Positions 8,339-17,385 of a stretch of 36,938 nucleotides of DNA are shown here, piece by piece. Below the pieces are notes generated by a model. That model saw nothing but the letters and a program-made list of their open reading frames with translations. It was not told the origin of the DNA and did no database searches. A program made the translations under genes and the position numbers. Every line of letters begins with the position of its first letter. The stretch's first letter is position 1. The DNA lies in assembly GCA_001464625.1 (NCBI GenBank), contig LNFJ01000132.1:1-36938 (forward strand), in the 5' to 3' direction. This DNA is from Bacteroidia bacterium Ga0077558 (lineage in GTDB: Bacteria; Bacteroidota; Bacteroidia; Chitinophagales; Chitinophagaceae).

Positions 8339-9589
8339 ATGTCAAGTATTAATCTAATAGATGCGTTCCAGGATTTTAAAGAAGCGGAAAATATTGACCG
8401 CCCTACTATGATGAAAGTAGTAGAAGATGTATTTAAAACCTTGCTGCGCAAAAAATACGTTAGTGATGAAAATTTTGATGTTATCGTAAATGCTGAAAAA
8501 GGCGACTTGGAAATTATCCGCCGTCGTATGATTGTGGAAGATGGACAAGTAGAAGATCCGCTGGCACAAGTAGCATATTCTGATGCAGTAAAAATTGAAC
8601 CGGATTTTGAAGTAGGTGAAGAATTATACGAACCGATCGACTTGTTCGACTTTGGTCGCAGAGCAATTTTAGCAGCCAAACAAACCCTTGCCAGCCGTAT
8701 TAGCGACCTGAAGAAAAACGTTTTAGCTAAAAAATATGGTGATAGAGTAGGCGATATTATCAGCGCCGAAGTGTACCAAGTATGGAAAAAAGAGATTTTA
8801 TTACTGGATGAAGAAGGTAATGAATTGATATTACCAAAAAGTGAACAAATCCCGCAGGATTATTTCAAAAAAGGCGAAACTACCCGGGCAGTGGTAAAAA
8901 AAGTTGACATGAAGAATAATAGTCCGGTTATTATTCTTTCCCGAACTTCACCAGAGTTTTTAGCGAAGCTTTTGGAAATAGAAGTTCCGGAGATTTTTGA
9001 CGGATTGATCGTTATTAAAAAGATCGTAAGAGATCCGGGAGAAAGAGCTAAAGTAGCAGTTGAATCTTACGACGATCGTATTGACCCCGTGGGAGCTTGT
9101 GTAGGTATGAAAGGAAGCCGTATTCATGGTATCGTTAGAGAATTGAAGAACGAAAATATTGACGTAATAAACTGGACCAGTAATATCCAATTATTAATTC
9201 AGCGTTCTTTGACTCCGGCTAAAATTACCAGCATGGAACTGGACAATGAAGGAAAGCATGCAAATGTTTACCTGAAACCAGATCAGGTTTCATTAGCAAT
9301 TGGCCGCAGAGGGGTTAATATAAAATTGGCCTGTGAATTGACAGGTTATGAGTTGGATGTGTACCGTGATAAAGAAGGCGATGAAGTGGATGAGTTTGAT
9401 ATTGACCTGGAAGAATTTAGCGATGAGATTGAAACCTGGATCATTGATGAACTGAAAAGAGTGGGTTGTGATACAGGTCGCAGTGTATTGAATCTTACTC
9501 CGGAAGAATTAGAAAGAAGAACAGATCTGGAGAAAGAAACAATTGCAGACATAAGAAGAATATTAAAAGAAGAATTTGAAAAAGAATAA
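8339..9589 (+). CDS. nusA: Transcription termination/antitermination factor NusA
   Basis: NusA, 416 residues, binds RNA polymerase and nascent RNA to control pausing, termination and antitermination. Order: NusA N-terminal polymerase-binding domain (about 1-130), S1 domain (about 135-200), KH1 (about 230-300, with GACVGMKGSRIHGIVREL) and KH2 (about 300-375, with AIGRRGVNIKLACELTGY). After an acidic stretch (DEVDEFDIDLEEF) there is a short helical tail with an LTPEELERRTDL helix-hairpin-like segment instead of the long acidic repeats of E. coli NusA; this shorter form is usual outside the gammaproteobacteria. An out-of-frame ATG at 8332 is ignored in favour of ATG 8339. It is co-directional with rimP and infB. 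Confidence 0.97.
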   Translation: MSSINLIDAFQDFKEAENIDRPTMMKVVEDVFKTLLRKKYVSDENFDVIVNAEKGDLEIIRRRMIVEDGQVEDPLAQVAYSDAVKIEPDFEVGEELYEPIDLFDFGRRAILAAKQTLASRISDLKKNVLAKKYGDRVGDIISAEVYQVWKKEILLLDEEGNELILPKSEQIPQDYFKKGETTRAVVKKVDMKNNSPVIILSRTSPEFLAKLLEIEVPEIFDGLIVIKKIVRDPGERAKVAVESYDDRIDPVGACVGMKGSRIHGIVRELKNENIDVINWTSNIQLLIQRSLTPAKITSMELDNEGKHANVYLKPDQVSLAIGRRGVNIKLACELTGYELDVYRDKEGDEVDEFDIDLEEFSDEIETWIIDELKRVGCDTGRSVLNLTPEELERRTDLEKETIADIRRILKEEFEKE

Positions 9590-9591
9590 AA

Positions 9592-9665
9592 TGGTGAATG
9601 GTGCATAGTGAGTGGTCAATAGATCTATAACACAATTCACCATTGACAATTCACTATTGACAATT
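9592..9665 (+). repeat. Intergenic repeat between nusA and infB
   Basis: The 87-bp gap contains a 14-bp tandem duplication, CAATTCACCATTGA (9633-9646) and CAATTCACTATTGA (9647-9660), followed by CAATT, and on the left the same motif in reverse orientation (TGGTGAATGGTG at 9592-9603, 11 of 12 bases complementary to 9631-9642). It could fold into several alternative hairpins. Its make-up suggests a dispersed low-complexity repeat family rather than a gene-specific signal. Confidence 0.6.
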
Positions 9666-9676
9666 AAAAAACCTGA

Positions 9677-12601
9677 ATGGCAGAATTAAAACTTCCGAGA
9701 TTATTAGCAGCGGCAAAAGAATTTAACGTTGGTCAGGATACCATTATGGATTTCCTGTTGGGGAAAGGTTTTCCCAAAGATGAACTTAAGCCTACGTCAA
9801 AATTGACGGAAGACATGTATCGTTCATTGCAGCAGGAATTTTCCAGCGATAAAGCTGCTAAAATGAAAAGCGATCAGGTGGATCTCCCCAAAGGAGCTTC
9901 CGCTGAGGCAAAAAAGAAAAAAGAGGACGAAGAGATAAGCTTTAAGAAAGATGAAAAAGCAGCAAAAGCTGTAAAGAAAGAGGAACCCAAGCCGGTTGTA
10001 GCAGAAGAAGTTCCTGTAGCGGTTGAAGAGAAAGCAAAACCTGCTAAAGAAGAGCCAACAAAAGAAGAAGAAAAAGCGGAAGAGAAAAAAGAAGATGTAG
10101 TAAGAGTTGAGGCTCCCGAAGTGGAAGGGCCAAAAGTGATTACAAAAATTGACCTTTCTGCCATTGACTCTTCAACAAGACCGAAGAAAATTATCAAGTT
10201 AAAGAAAGAGGAGCAGCCTGCAGCGACGCAAGAGGCTAAGCCAGTTGAAGAAATAAAACCTGTAAAGGCAAAAACTAAAAAGAAAGAAGAAGAACCAGTT
10301 GCGGCAAAACCAATTGAAGAAGTTACTCCTGTAAAAGAAGAACCGGTGGCAGAAGAGGGGCCTGCTGTTATTGAAAATATTGAAGTTGAAAAACTCACTG
10401 GTCCCAAAATTCTAGGTAAAATTGACCTTCCTGTTAATAATGACACAAGACCCGTAAAAGAAGAAAAGAAAAAAAGAAAGCGTATCCCTATCGAAAAGAA
10501 GGATGCGAAGAGAGAAATTTTTATCAATAAGGATACTGCAGGTGGTGGCGATAGAAGACAAGGCGGTGGACCTGGTGGTCCGGGTAATTTTAACCGTGGC
10601 CGTGGTGGCAATACCGGAGCAGGTGGAAATCGGAGACCAGGTGGTCCTGGTGCAGGTGTCGGTCGTAGGGAAGATAAATTAATTGACTCAAAAGAAATTC
10701 AGGAAAAGATAAAAGAAACGCAAGCCAAACTGGCAGGCGGCGGTGCCCGGGGTGGTAAAGGTCTCAAAGCAAGACAGCGTCGTGAAAAAAGACAAGAAGC
10801 CGTAGATGCACAAGGAAATGTAGGCGATGATAACAAATTGCAGGTAACCGAGTTTATCAGTGTAAGCGAATTAGCAAGCCTGATGGATGTAAGCTTTGCA
10901 GAAGTTATCAGCAAATGTATGAGCCTTGGTATCATGGTATCAATCAACCAGCGTTTGGATGCAGAGGTGATAGAATTAGTAGCAAGCGAATTTGGCTATG
11001 ATGTTGAGTTCATCAACATGGAGAAGCAAATGGAGATGGAAGAAGATGATGAGGATGATAATGAAGAAGATCTGGAATTCCGTTCACCAATTGTAACTAT
11101 CATGGGCCACGTTGACCATGGTAAAACATCATTGCTCGATTATATCCGTAGTGCCAGTGTTGTAGCAGGTGAGGCTGGAGGTATTACGCAGCACATCGGT
11201 GCATACCAGGTTACTCTTCCAAATCAAAAAGAAATTACCTTCTTAGATACTCCCGGCCACGAAGCATTTACAGCGATGAGGGCAAGGGGTGCAAAGGTTA
11301 CTGACATTGCTGTAATTGTAATTGCGGCGGATGATGCGGTGATGCCACAGACCCGTGAAGCAATTAGTCATGCGCAGGCAGCAAATGTGCCAATGATATT
11401 TGCGGTAAATAAAATCGATAAAGACGGAGCTAACCCAACCAAAATATACGAGCAGCTTTCGCAAATGAATATTCTCGTAGAAGAGTGGGGTGGAAAATTC
11501 CAAAACCAGGAGTTGGCAGCCAAGAGTGGATTGAACGTAGATAAGCTTTTGGAAAAAATATTATTAGAAGCAGAAATGTTGAACCTGAAAGCGAATCCCC
11601 ACAAGGAAGCAACAGGTACGATCATTGAAGCCTCATTAGATAAAGGTCGGGGCTTCGTTGCAACCCTACTGGTAGAGAACGGCACGTTGAAGCCAGGTGA
11701 TTTGATAGTGAGCGGACAATATTTTGGCCGTGTAAAAGCACTCTTCAACGAAAGAAATAAAAAAGAAACCCAGGCAGGCCCATCTGCACCGGCAGTTGTA
11801 TTAGGATTGAATGGTGCACCACAAGCTGGTGAAAAATTCAAAGTATATGCTGATGAAGCAGAAGCAAAGGAAATTGCTAATCGCCGGGCACAGATATTAA
11901 GAGAACAAGGTATCAGAACCAAGAAACATATTACACTAGATGAGATTGGTCGTCGTCTTGCATTGGGGAGCTTCAAAGAATTGAAAGTTATTATTAAAGG
12001 TGACGTGGATGGATCAGTAGAAGCATTAAGCGATTCATTACAGAAACTATCTACGCCGGAAATATTAGTAAGTGTAATTCATAAAGGTGTTGGTCAGATC
12101 AATGAAAGTGATATCGTATTAGCAGAAGCATCGGATGCAATCGTAATTGCGTTCAACGTTCGTCCATCATTACAAGCATCAAAACTGGCAGACAATGCCG
12201 GTATTGAAATAAAGATGTACTCTATCATTTACAACGCAATTGAAGAAGTGAAGAGTGCAATGGAAGGCATGTTGGAGCCGAAAGTACAAGAGAAGATCGT
12301 TGCCAATGTAGAGATCAGAGAAGTGTTCAAATTCGACAAGGCAACAGTGGCAGGATGTGTGGTATTGGATGGTAAAATTAAAAGGGATTCCAAGGTTCGT
12401 CTTATCAGGGATGGTATAGTTACGTATCCTTCCGGCGAAGGTGCCAGTGCAGAATTGGCTTCTTTGAAACGCTTTAAAGACGATGCTAAAGAGGTATTGT
12501 CCGGCATGGAATGTGGATTAACAATTAAAAATTTCAGTGATTATAAGGTAGGAGATGTGGTAGAAGCTTACGAAGTTGAAGAAGTGAAAAGAACTCTTTA
12601 A
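9677..12601 (+). CDS. infB: Translation initiation factor IF-2
   Basis: IF-2, 974 residues, the GTPase that places initiator tRNA on the 30S subunit and drives subunit joining. The N-terminus starts with an IF2_N-like segment ([20 protein letters not shown]), followed by a long Lys/Glu/Ala-rich linker (about 60-280) and a Gly/Arg-rich stretch (about 290-335, [16 protein letters not shown]) typical of this phylum. A second IF2_N domain lies at about 390-450. The G domain has G1 GHVDHGKT (477-484), G2 [10 protein letters not shown]3 DTPGH, G4 NKID and a G5-like AAKSG. Domains II, III and IV follow to the end. Intergenic repeats lie on both sides of this gene, which is unusual inside so conserved an operon. 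Confidence 0.97.
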   Translation: MAELKLPRLLAAAKEFNVGQDTIMDFLLGKGFPKDELKPTSKLTEDMYRSLQQEFSSDKAAKMKSDQVDLPKGASAEAKKKKEDEEISFKKDEKAAKAVKKEEPKPVVAEEVPVAVEEKAKPAKEEPTKEEEKAEEKKEDVVRVEAPEVEGPKVITKIDLSAIDSSTRPKKIIKLKKEEQPAATQEAKPVEEIKPVKAKTKKKEEEPVAAKPIEEVTPVKEEPVAEEGPAVIENIEVEKLTGPKILGKIDLPVNNDTRPVKEEKKKRKRIPIEKKDAKREIFINKDTAGGGDRRQGGGPGGPGNFNRGRGGNTGAGGNRRPGGPGAGVGRREDKLIDSKEIQEKIKETQAKLAGGGARGGKGLKARQRREKRQEAVDAQGNVGDDNKLQVTEFISVSELASLMDVSFAEVISKCMSLGIMVSINQRLDAEVIELVASEFGYDVEFINMEKQMEMEEDDEDDNEEDLEFRSPIVTIMGHVDHGKTSLLDYIRSASVVAGEAGGITQHIGAYQVTLPNQKEITFLDTPGHEAFTAMRARGAKVTDIAVIVIAADDAVMPQTREAISHAQAANVPMIFAVNKIDKDGANPTKIYEQLSQMNILVEEWGGKFQNQELAAKSGLNVDKLLEKILLEAEMLNLKANPHKEATGTIIEASLDKGRGFVATLLVENGTLKPGDLIVSGQYFGRVKALFNERNKKETQAGPSAPAVVLGLNGAPQAGEKFKVYADEAEAKEIANRRAQILREQGIRTKKHITLDEIGRRLALGSFKELKVIIKGDVDGSVEALSDSLQKLSTPEILVSVIHKGVGQINESDIVLAEASDAIVIAFNVRPSLQASKLADNAGIEIKMYSIIYNAIEEVKSAMEGMLEPKVQEKIVANVEIREVFKFDKATVAGCVVLDGKIKRDSKVRLIRDGIVTYPSGEGASAELASLKRFKDDAKEVLSGMECGLTIKNFSDYKVGDVVEAYEVEEVKRTL

Positions 12602-12608
12602 ACAGTAG

Positions 12609-12683
12609 CGAGTTTTGAGTAACGAGTTTCGAGAAAAACTCTGGAACTTAAAGTCTCGCAGCTAGAAACTCGTAACTCGGGGC
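12609..12683 (+). repeat. Imperfect inverted repeat downstream of infB
   Basis: Left arm GAGTAACGAGTTTCGAG (12617-12633) is complementary to the right arm CTAGAAACTCGTAACTC (12662-12678) with two mismatches in 17; the loop is 28 nt. The left arm is preceded by a partial direct copy (GCGAGTTTTGAG). There is no T-run directly after the right arm, so it is not a textbook terminator, although it might end or stabilise the nusA operon transcript. Confidence 0.6.
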
Positions 12684-12744
12684 TTTTCTCCCGAAACTTT
12701 TGTTAAATACCTTTCAAACTATCCCCTGTTTTTGGCAGGAAAAG

Positions 12745-12752
12745 TACTTTTG
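12745..12752 (+). promoter_or_regulatory. -7 promoter element of the surA-like gene
   Basis: TACTTTTG matches TAnnTTTG and ends five bases before the ATG at 12758, so transcription should start at or within one or two bases of the start codon. No -33 TTG is present at the usual distance. Confidence 0.5.
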
Positions 12753-12757
12753 AACTT

Positions 12758-14131
12758 ATGCGTTATACAAAAAGAATATTGACTCTCTGCTTTTTATTGT
12801 TTAGCGTTACCGCTATTGCACAATCGCAGGCAAAAAAAATTGTAGCTGATAAAATTGCTGCTATTGTAGGCGACAGAATTATACTACAATCAGATATTAA
12901 AAACTCCATAGCAGATATTGCCCGTCAGGGCGGCACTGTTCCTGAAGATGCTCAATGTTTATTAATGGAACAAGCTGTTATTTCTAAAGTATTGATGTTG
13001 CAGGCCGAAAAAGATTCGTTACCGGTAAGCGATGAAGAAGTAGAAGCAGAGCTTGATCAAAAAATACGTTATTACATTAATCAGTTAGGTACACAAGAAG
13101 CATTAGAAGAAGTAGCGGGTAAAACTATTTACCAGATTAAAGATGATGCAAGAGAATCTGTGAAAGAACAAAAACTGGCTTCTGCCATGCAACAAAAAAT
13201 TGTGGGCGGTACCAGGATAACTCCCAATGAAGTAAAAGCATTTTTTGATAAAATACCGAAAGACAGTTTGCCTTTTTATGAGTCGGAACTGGAAATATGC
13301 CAGATAATTATTTACCCCAAAGCTTCCCGTGATTTAGAACAGTATATTATCGGGGAGATGAATAATTACAAGAAACAAGTGGAGTCGAAACTGGCAACGT
13401 TTGATCAATTGGCCAAAAAAGTATCGGAGGATCCGGGAAGTAAGGATCGTGGCGGACAGTATCAGATCAACCGAAATGAAAAAAGCTGGGATCCTATATT
13501 TATGTCAACTGCTTTTCGCTTAAAAGAAGGCGAAATATCGGTACCTGTAAAATCAAAGTTTGGGTATCATATTATCCAAATGGTTGAACGTAACGGGGAT
13601 GATGCTATAGTTCGTCATATACTTCGCATACCTCCGGTAACCGATGATGAAATAAAGCAAACCATCAGTAAACTTGATACAGTACGATCTAAAGTTGTTG
13701 CTGGTACTATCGGTTTCAACGAAGCGGCAGGAAGGTACAGTGACGACGATGCAGTTAAATTTGCAGGACCTTGTGTTACTGGCAGAGATGGATCTACATA
13801 TGTTACCATTGATGCATTAGATAAAGACATGGTAGCAATGCTTGCCAAAATGAAAGTAGGAGATATTTCTCAGCCAACAGCTTTTACAGATGAGCAAGCT
13901 AAAAAAGGAGTGAGAATTGTTTATTTAAAATCCCGTTCAGAACCACATCGGATGAATTTAGAGGATGATTATAGCAAAATATCTCAGTTCGCTTTAGAAG
14001 AAAAGAAAAGCAAAACATTGGATAAATGGCTGCAGACAAAAGTTCCAACTTATTATATAATGATAGATGGAGAAACCGGGAATGAGTGCCCCAAGCTTAT
14101 GCGATTTGCTACTGATACTAAATCATTTTAA
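12758..14131 (+). CDS. SurA-like periplasmic chaperone / parvulin peptidyl-prolyl isomerase
   Basis: Periplasmic folding factor for outer-membrane proteins, 457 residues. A signal peptide (cleavage near AIAQSQA) is followed by a SurA N-terminal helical domain (about 25-170; KIAAIVGDRIILQSDI is the typical opening) and two parvulin-type domains, about 173-275 (DPGSKDRGGQYQINRN and FGYHIIQMVER) and about 281-385 (IVRHILRIPP and RYSDDDAVKFAGP). The first carries the standard motifs and is likely the active one; the second is more degenerate. It stands alone after the nusA operon and is closed by a clear terminator. The match to SurA is by domain layout, so the gene symbol is withheld. Confidence 0.9.
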   Translation: MRYTKRILTLCFLLFSVTAIAQSQAKKIVADKIAAIVGDRIILQSDIKNSIADIARQGGTVPEDAQCLLMEQAVISKVLMLQAEKDSLPVSDEEVEAELDQKIRYYINQLGTQEALEEVAGKTIYQIKDDARESVKEQKLASAMQQKIVGGTRITPNEVKAFFDKIPKDSLPFYESELEICQIIIYPKASRDLEQYIIGEMNNYKKQVESKLATFDQLAKKVSEDPGSKDRGGQYQINRNEKSWDPIFMSTAFRLKEGEISVPVKSKFGYHIIQMVERNGDDAIVRHILRIPPVTDDEIKQTISKLDTVRSKVVAGTIGFNEAAGRYSDDDAVKFAGPCVTGRDGSTYVTIDALDKDMVAMLAKMKVGDISQPTAFTDEQAKKGVRIVYLKSRSEPHRMNLEDDYSKISQFALEEKKSKTLDKWLQTKVPTYYIMIDGETGNECPKLMRFATDTKSF

Positions 14132-14149
14132 AACTATTAATATTATTGC

Positions 14150-14182
14150 AAGCCGTTCCGAATCTATCGGGACGGCTTTTTT
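14150..14182 (+). terminator. Intrinsic terminator after the surA-like gene
   Basis: Stem AAGCCGTTCCGA (14150-14161) with TCGGGACGGCTT (14167-14178), 12 bp with one G-T pair and a 5-nt loop, followed by a T-run to 14182. It lies 18 bp after the stop codon. Confidence 0.88.
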
Positions 14183-14296
14183 ATTAAATGCATGATAGTA
14201 AGTGTTTATATTGATTCAATTGTTAGCTTTTTTATTTTTATATAGCTAATTTTATACAACAGCATAATAAATCCTTATCAGCGAATTCCATCAGCA

Positions 14297-17200
14297 ATGC
14301 CAGTATCTGATTATTTACAAAATGTATCCGGCTACTTTCAAAAATCAGGACAATTCTATTATATCCTTGTTGATCAACAAGGAATTTGTATTGAAGCAAA
14401 CTATCTCTTTCGAACAATGGTTGCTGCAGAGCCCATGGTTTTTGCAGGCGTACCCATACAAAATTTTCTTTCAGAAAGTGAGGAGGTAAAGTATAGGCAG
14501 GCGGCTCAGTCCTGTTTGGAGAATCCTGAAAGCAGTACCGCTATTTGTCTCAATATAATTGGTATCAATTCTACTAACACCATAAATTGGGAGTTTTCTG
14601 CCATTACAAATCACGGGGATGATGCAAAATTAATTTCCGGAGTAGGTATTCTTGATACAGTTTCAAATGGAGTTGGAACAAGTATTGGAGAAATAATCGG
14701 AAGAGCGGCTGAACGAAACAAAGCTTATGAGCTTAGTGCCGAAGGGCTGTGGATGTTTGAAACAGAAGAACCCGTTTCTGTTAATTTACCTGCAGACGCA
14801 ATCATAAACTTCTGGGAACAACATGCAGTATTGACCGAGTGTAATGAAAATATTGCGAAAATGTATGGATTTAATACCGCAGAAGAAGTTATAGGAATGC
14901 GCCTAAATAAATTTATGGATTTTAAAAATTCTATTTGGGTCGATTCGCTTAAAACTTTTATTCAAAACGGATTTAATGCAAGCAAAGTAGAAACAGTTGA
15001 GTTTGATAAAGATAGCAAGGAGTTGTTTTTTTTAAATAACATGAAAGGAATTGTGGAAAATGGATTCCTGAAAAGAGTGTGGGGAACACAGCATGATATT
15101 ACCAGGCAACGAACAGCAGAAAAACAGTTAAAGCAAAGTGAACTTTTTTATAGAAACCTTATTGCACATTCTTTTGACGGCGTAATACTCACCAATGATG
15201 ATGGAGTAATTACTTTTGCATCTCCTTCCATAAAAGAAATATTAGGATACGATCCAAAGGAAGTAATTGGGAAAATTACTTTTGATTTTACACATCCTGA
15301 TGATCATGCTATTGCTATCTCAGCTTTTAATGATGAGCTGTTGCGGCAGCCAAAAAATAAATTTGTATGGCTTCGGTTACAAAAAAAAACCGGCGAATGG
15401 ATATGGTGTATTGTAAGAGGACATAACCTTACGCATAATCCTTATGTAGGAAAGATGATGGTTTATTTTTATGATGACACGTTGCGTAAGCAGGCAGAAG
15501 ATGCACTTCGCCAAAGTGAGCAACGCTTCCACCACCAGGCAATTATTCTAAATAACGTAACAGATATAATTGTTACAACAGATGTCAACAGGATAGTTAC
15601 TTCCTGGAACAATGTAATAGAAAAGCTTACAGGAATAACTAAAGAAGAAGCAATAGGAAAGCAATTTCGGGAGGTGTTGGTCAGTGATTATTCTCCTTAT
15701 ACACATGACCAGGTTGCAGAAATTGTTTTTAAGGAAGGCATATGGAGGGGCGAGATATCTTTTGAGGGTAGCGACGGGGAAATGAAATATTTACTACATA
15801 CGGTTTCATTATTTAGGGATGAGGAAGGGAAGGTCATTGGTTTGCTGGGAGTAGGAAAAGAAATTACCGAAAGAAAAAAAGCAGAGGCTAAGCTTCAGGA
15901 AAGTGAATTGTTTTATCGTAATATGATATCTAATTCACTTGATGGGATTATTATGACTAATAAAAATGGAATTATTGTCTATTGTGGACCCTCTGTAGTT
16001 AAAATATCCGGGTATGAGCCGGCCCAGCTATTGGGTCGTTCTTTTGCCGATTTTGTACATCCGGATGATTTGATGATAACTATTGATGCTTTTTCTCTTG
16101 AACTAAAAAAACAATCAGTACTAAAATATTTGCTTATCAGGCTTAAACATTCCAACGGGGTTTGGACATGGTGCACTGTAAGAGCACATAACCTTTTGGA
16201 GAATTCTGGCGTAAATGCGATAGTAGTTTATTTTACAAATGATTCTAAGCGAAAAGAAATAGAAGATAAGCTAAGAGAAAACGAAAAACAGTTTAGAAGC
16301 CTCATTCATAACTTACGACAAGGTATTCTTTTGCAGGATGAAAAAGCACAGATGATTATTTGGAACCGGGCGGCTCTTGATATGCTGGGGCTTACAGAAG
16401 AACAACTTATTGGAAGAACATCTTTTGATCCTGTTTGGAATGTAATTCATGAGGACGGTACCAATTTTCCCGGCCATTTGCACCCGGTACCCGTTGCCAT
16501 TCAGACAAAAAAATCTGTACAGGATGTAGTAATGGGAGTGTTCCGGCCGACAACTAATGACCGGGTGTGGCTGCTCGTTAATGCAGAGCCGGTATTTGAT
16601 GAACAACAAAATATTATCAATGTTATTTGCTCCTTTACAGATATTACAGAACAAAAACGGTTGTCGCAGGAATTGGTAGAGCAGGAGGTGCATAAACAAA
16701 AGCAAATAACTCAGGCCACCATTGACGGGCAGGAGAAAGAACGACAGCAAATTGGAAAGGAACTGCATGATAATATTAATCAGCATCTGACTACTACCCG
16801 CCTATATCTTGAAGTAGCAAAGGAAAAGGCATCTGGCGAATTAAAAGAAATTATTGATCAGTCGCACAAAAATCTTGTATCAATAATTAATGAGATTAGA
16901 AGCTTATCTCAATCATTAGTACCACCAACACTAGGAGACTTGGGACTCATTGAGTCGATACAAGAGCTTTGTGATTCTTTAAAACGGGTACACACATTTA
17001 AAATTGAATTCCTCTATCGCCATTTTAATGAGCAAATACTGCCGGATAATTTAAAGCTCATGTTGTTCCGAATTACCCAGGAGCAGATAAATAATATAAT
17101 CCGCCATGCAGAAGCTAATAGAATACAGATATGGTTACAATCAGATGCGGAGCATATTATCCTAACTATAATTGATAATGGAAAGGGATTTAATTCTTCT

Positions 17201-17326
17201 ACTACAAAAAAAGGCCAGGGTTTTAATAATATCACCAACCGGGCAGCCCTTTTTAATGGTAAAGTAGAGGTGGAAACCAAGCCAGGCAATGGTTGTAAGC
17301 TCACTGTGATTATTCCGGTAAGTTAG
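14297..17326 (+). CDS. Multi-PAS sensor histidine kinase (HisKA_3 type), orphan
   Basis: Signal-transducing histidine kinase, 1009 residues, without membrane segments, so probably cytoplasmic. Six PAS-type domains can be placed at about 15-120, 140-270, 278-400, 403-525, 533-655 and 658-790. The third and fifth are clearly duplicates (both open with SELFYRN, share HPDD and a W-W-C-VR-HNL strand). The kinase core has the HisKA_3 dimerisation helix with phospho-acceptor His824 in KELHDNINQ, an N-box EQINNIIRHAEANR and a G-box DNGKGF with GQGFNNITNRA. This core is the NarX/DegS class, which normally pairs with a LuxR-type response regulator; none is encoded nearby. The input signal cannot be deduced. 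Confidence 0.92.
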   Translation: MPVSDYLQNVSGYFQKSGQFYYILVDQQGICIEANYLFRTMVAAEPMVFAGVPIQNFLSESEEVKYRQAAQSCLENPESSTAICLNIIGINSTNTINWEFSAITNHGDDAKLISGVGILDTVSNGVGTSIGEIIGRAAERNKAYELSAEGLWMFETEEPVSVNLPADAIINFWEQHAVLTECNENIAKMYGFNTAEEVIGMRLNKFMDFKNSIWVDSLKTFIQNGFNASKVETVEFDKDSKELFFLNNMKGIVENGFLKRVWGTQHDITRQRTAEKQLKQSELFYRNLIAHSFDGVILTNDDGVITFASPSIKEILGYDPKEVIGKITFDFTHPDDHAIAISAFNDELLRQPKNKFVWLRLQKKTGEWIWCIVRGHNLTHNPYVGKMMVYFYDDTLRKQAEDALRQSEQRFHHQAIILNNVTDIIVTTDVNRIVTSWNNVIEKLTGITKEEAIGKQFREVLVSDYSPYTHDQVAEIVFKEGIWRGEISFEGSDGEMKYLLHTVSLFRDEEGKVIGLLGVGKEITERKKAEAKLQESELFYRNMISNSLDGIIMTNKNGIIVYCGPSVVKISGYEPAQLLGRSFADFVHPDDLMITIDAFSLELKKQSVLKYLLIRLKHSNGVWTWCTVRAHNLLENSGVNAIVVYFTNDSKRKEIEDKLRENEKQFRSLIHNLRQGILLQDEKAQMIIWNRAALDMLGLTEEQLIGRTSFDPVWNVIHEDGTNFPGHLHPVPVAIQTKKSVQDVVMGVFRPTTNDRVWLLVNAEPVFDEQQNIINVICSFTDITEQKRLSQELVEQEVHKQKQITQATIDGQEKERQQIGKELHDNINQHLTTTRLYLEVAKEKASGELKEIIDQSHKNLVSIINEIRSLSQSLVPPTLGDLGLIESIQELCDSLKRVHTFKIEFLYRHFNEQILPDNLKLMLFRITQEQINNIIRHAEANRIQIWLQSDAEHIILTIIDNGKGFNSSTTKKGQGFNNITNRAALFNGKVEVETKPGNGCKLTVIIPVS

Positions 17327-17369
17327 AATTTAGCCAAAACGAAATAGTAAAAAAATAGTGTTTATCGCT

Positions 17370-17377
17370 TACCTTTG
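17370..17377 (+). promoter_or_regulatory. -7 promoter element of the purF-like gene
   Basis: TACCTTTG matches TAnnTTTG and ends eight bases before the ATG at 17386, predicting a 5' leader of only about four nucleotides. No -33 TTG is seen at the expected distance. Confidence 0.45.
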
Positions 17378-17385
17378 CGCCTTCC

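Noticed and set aside
9874..10611. Long 245-codon minus-strand frame opposite infB
   Set aside because: Ser/Phe/Pro-rich translation is the antisense of the Lys/Glu/Gly-rich IF-2 linker; no homology signs or promoter.
11368..11976. 202-codon minus-strand frame opposite the IF-2 GTPase domain
   Set aside because: Antisense shadow of a strongly conserved coding region.
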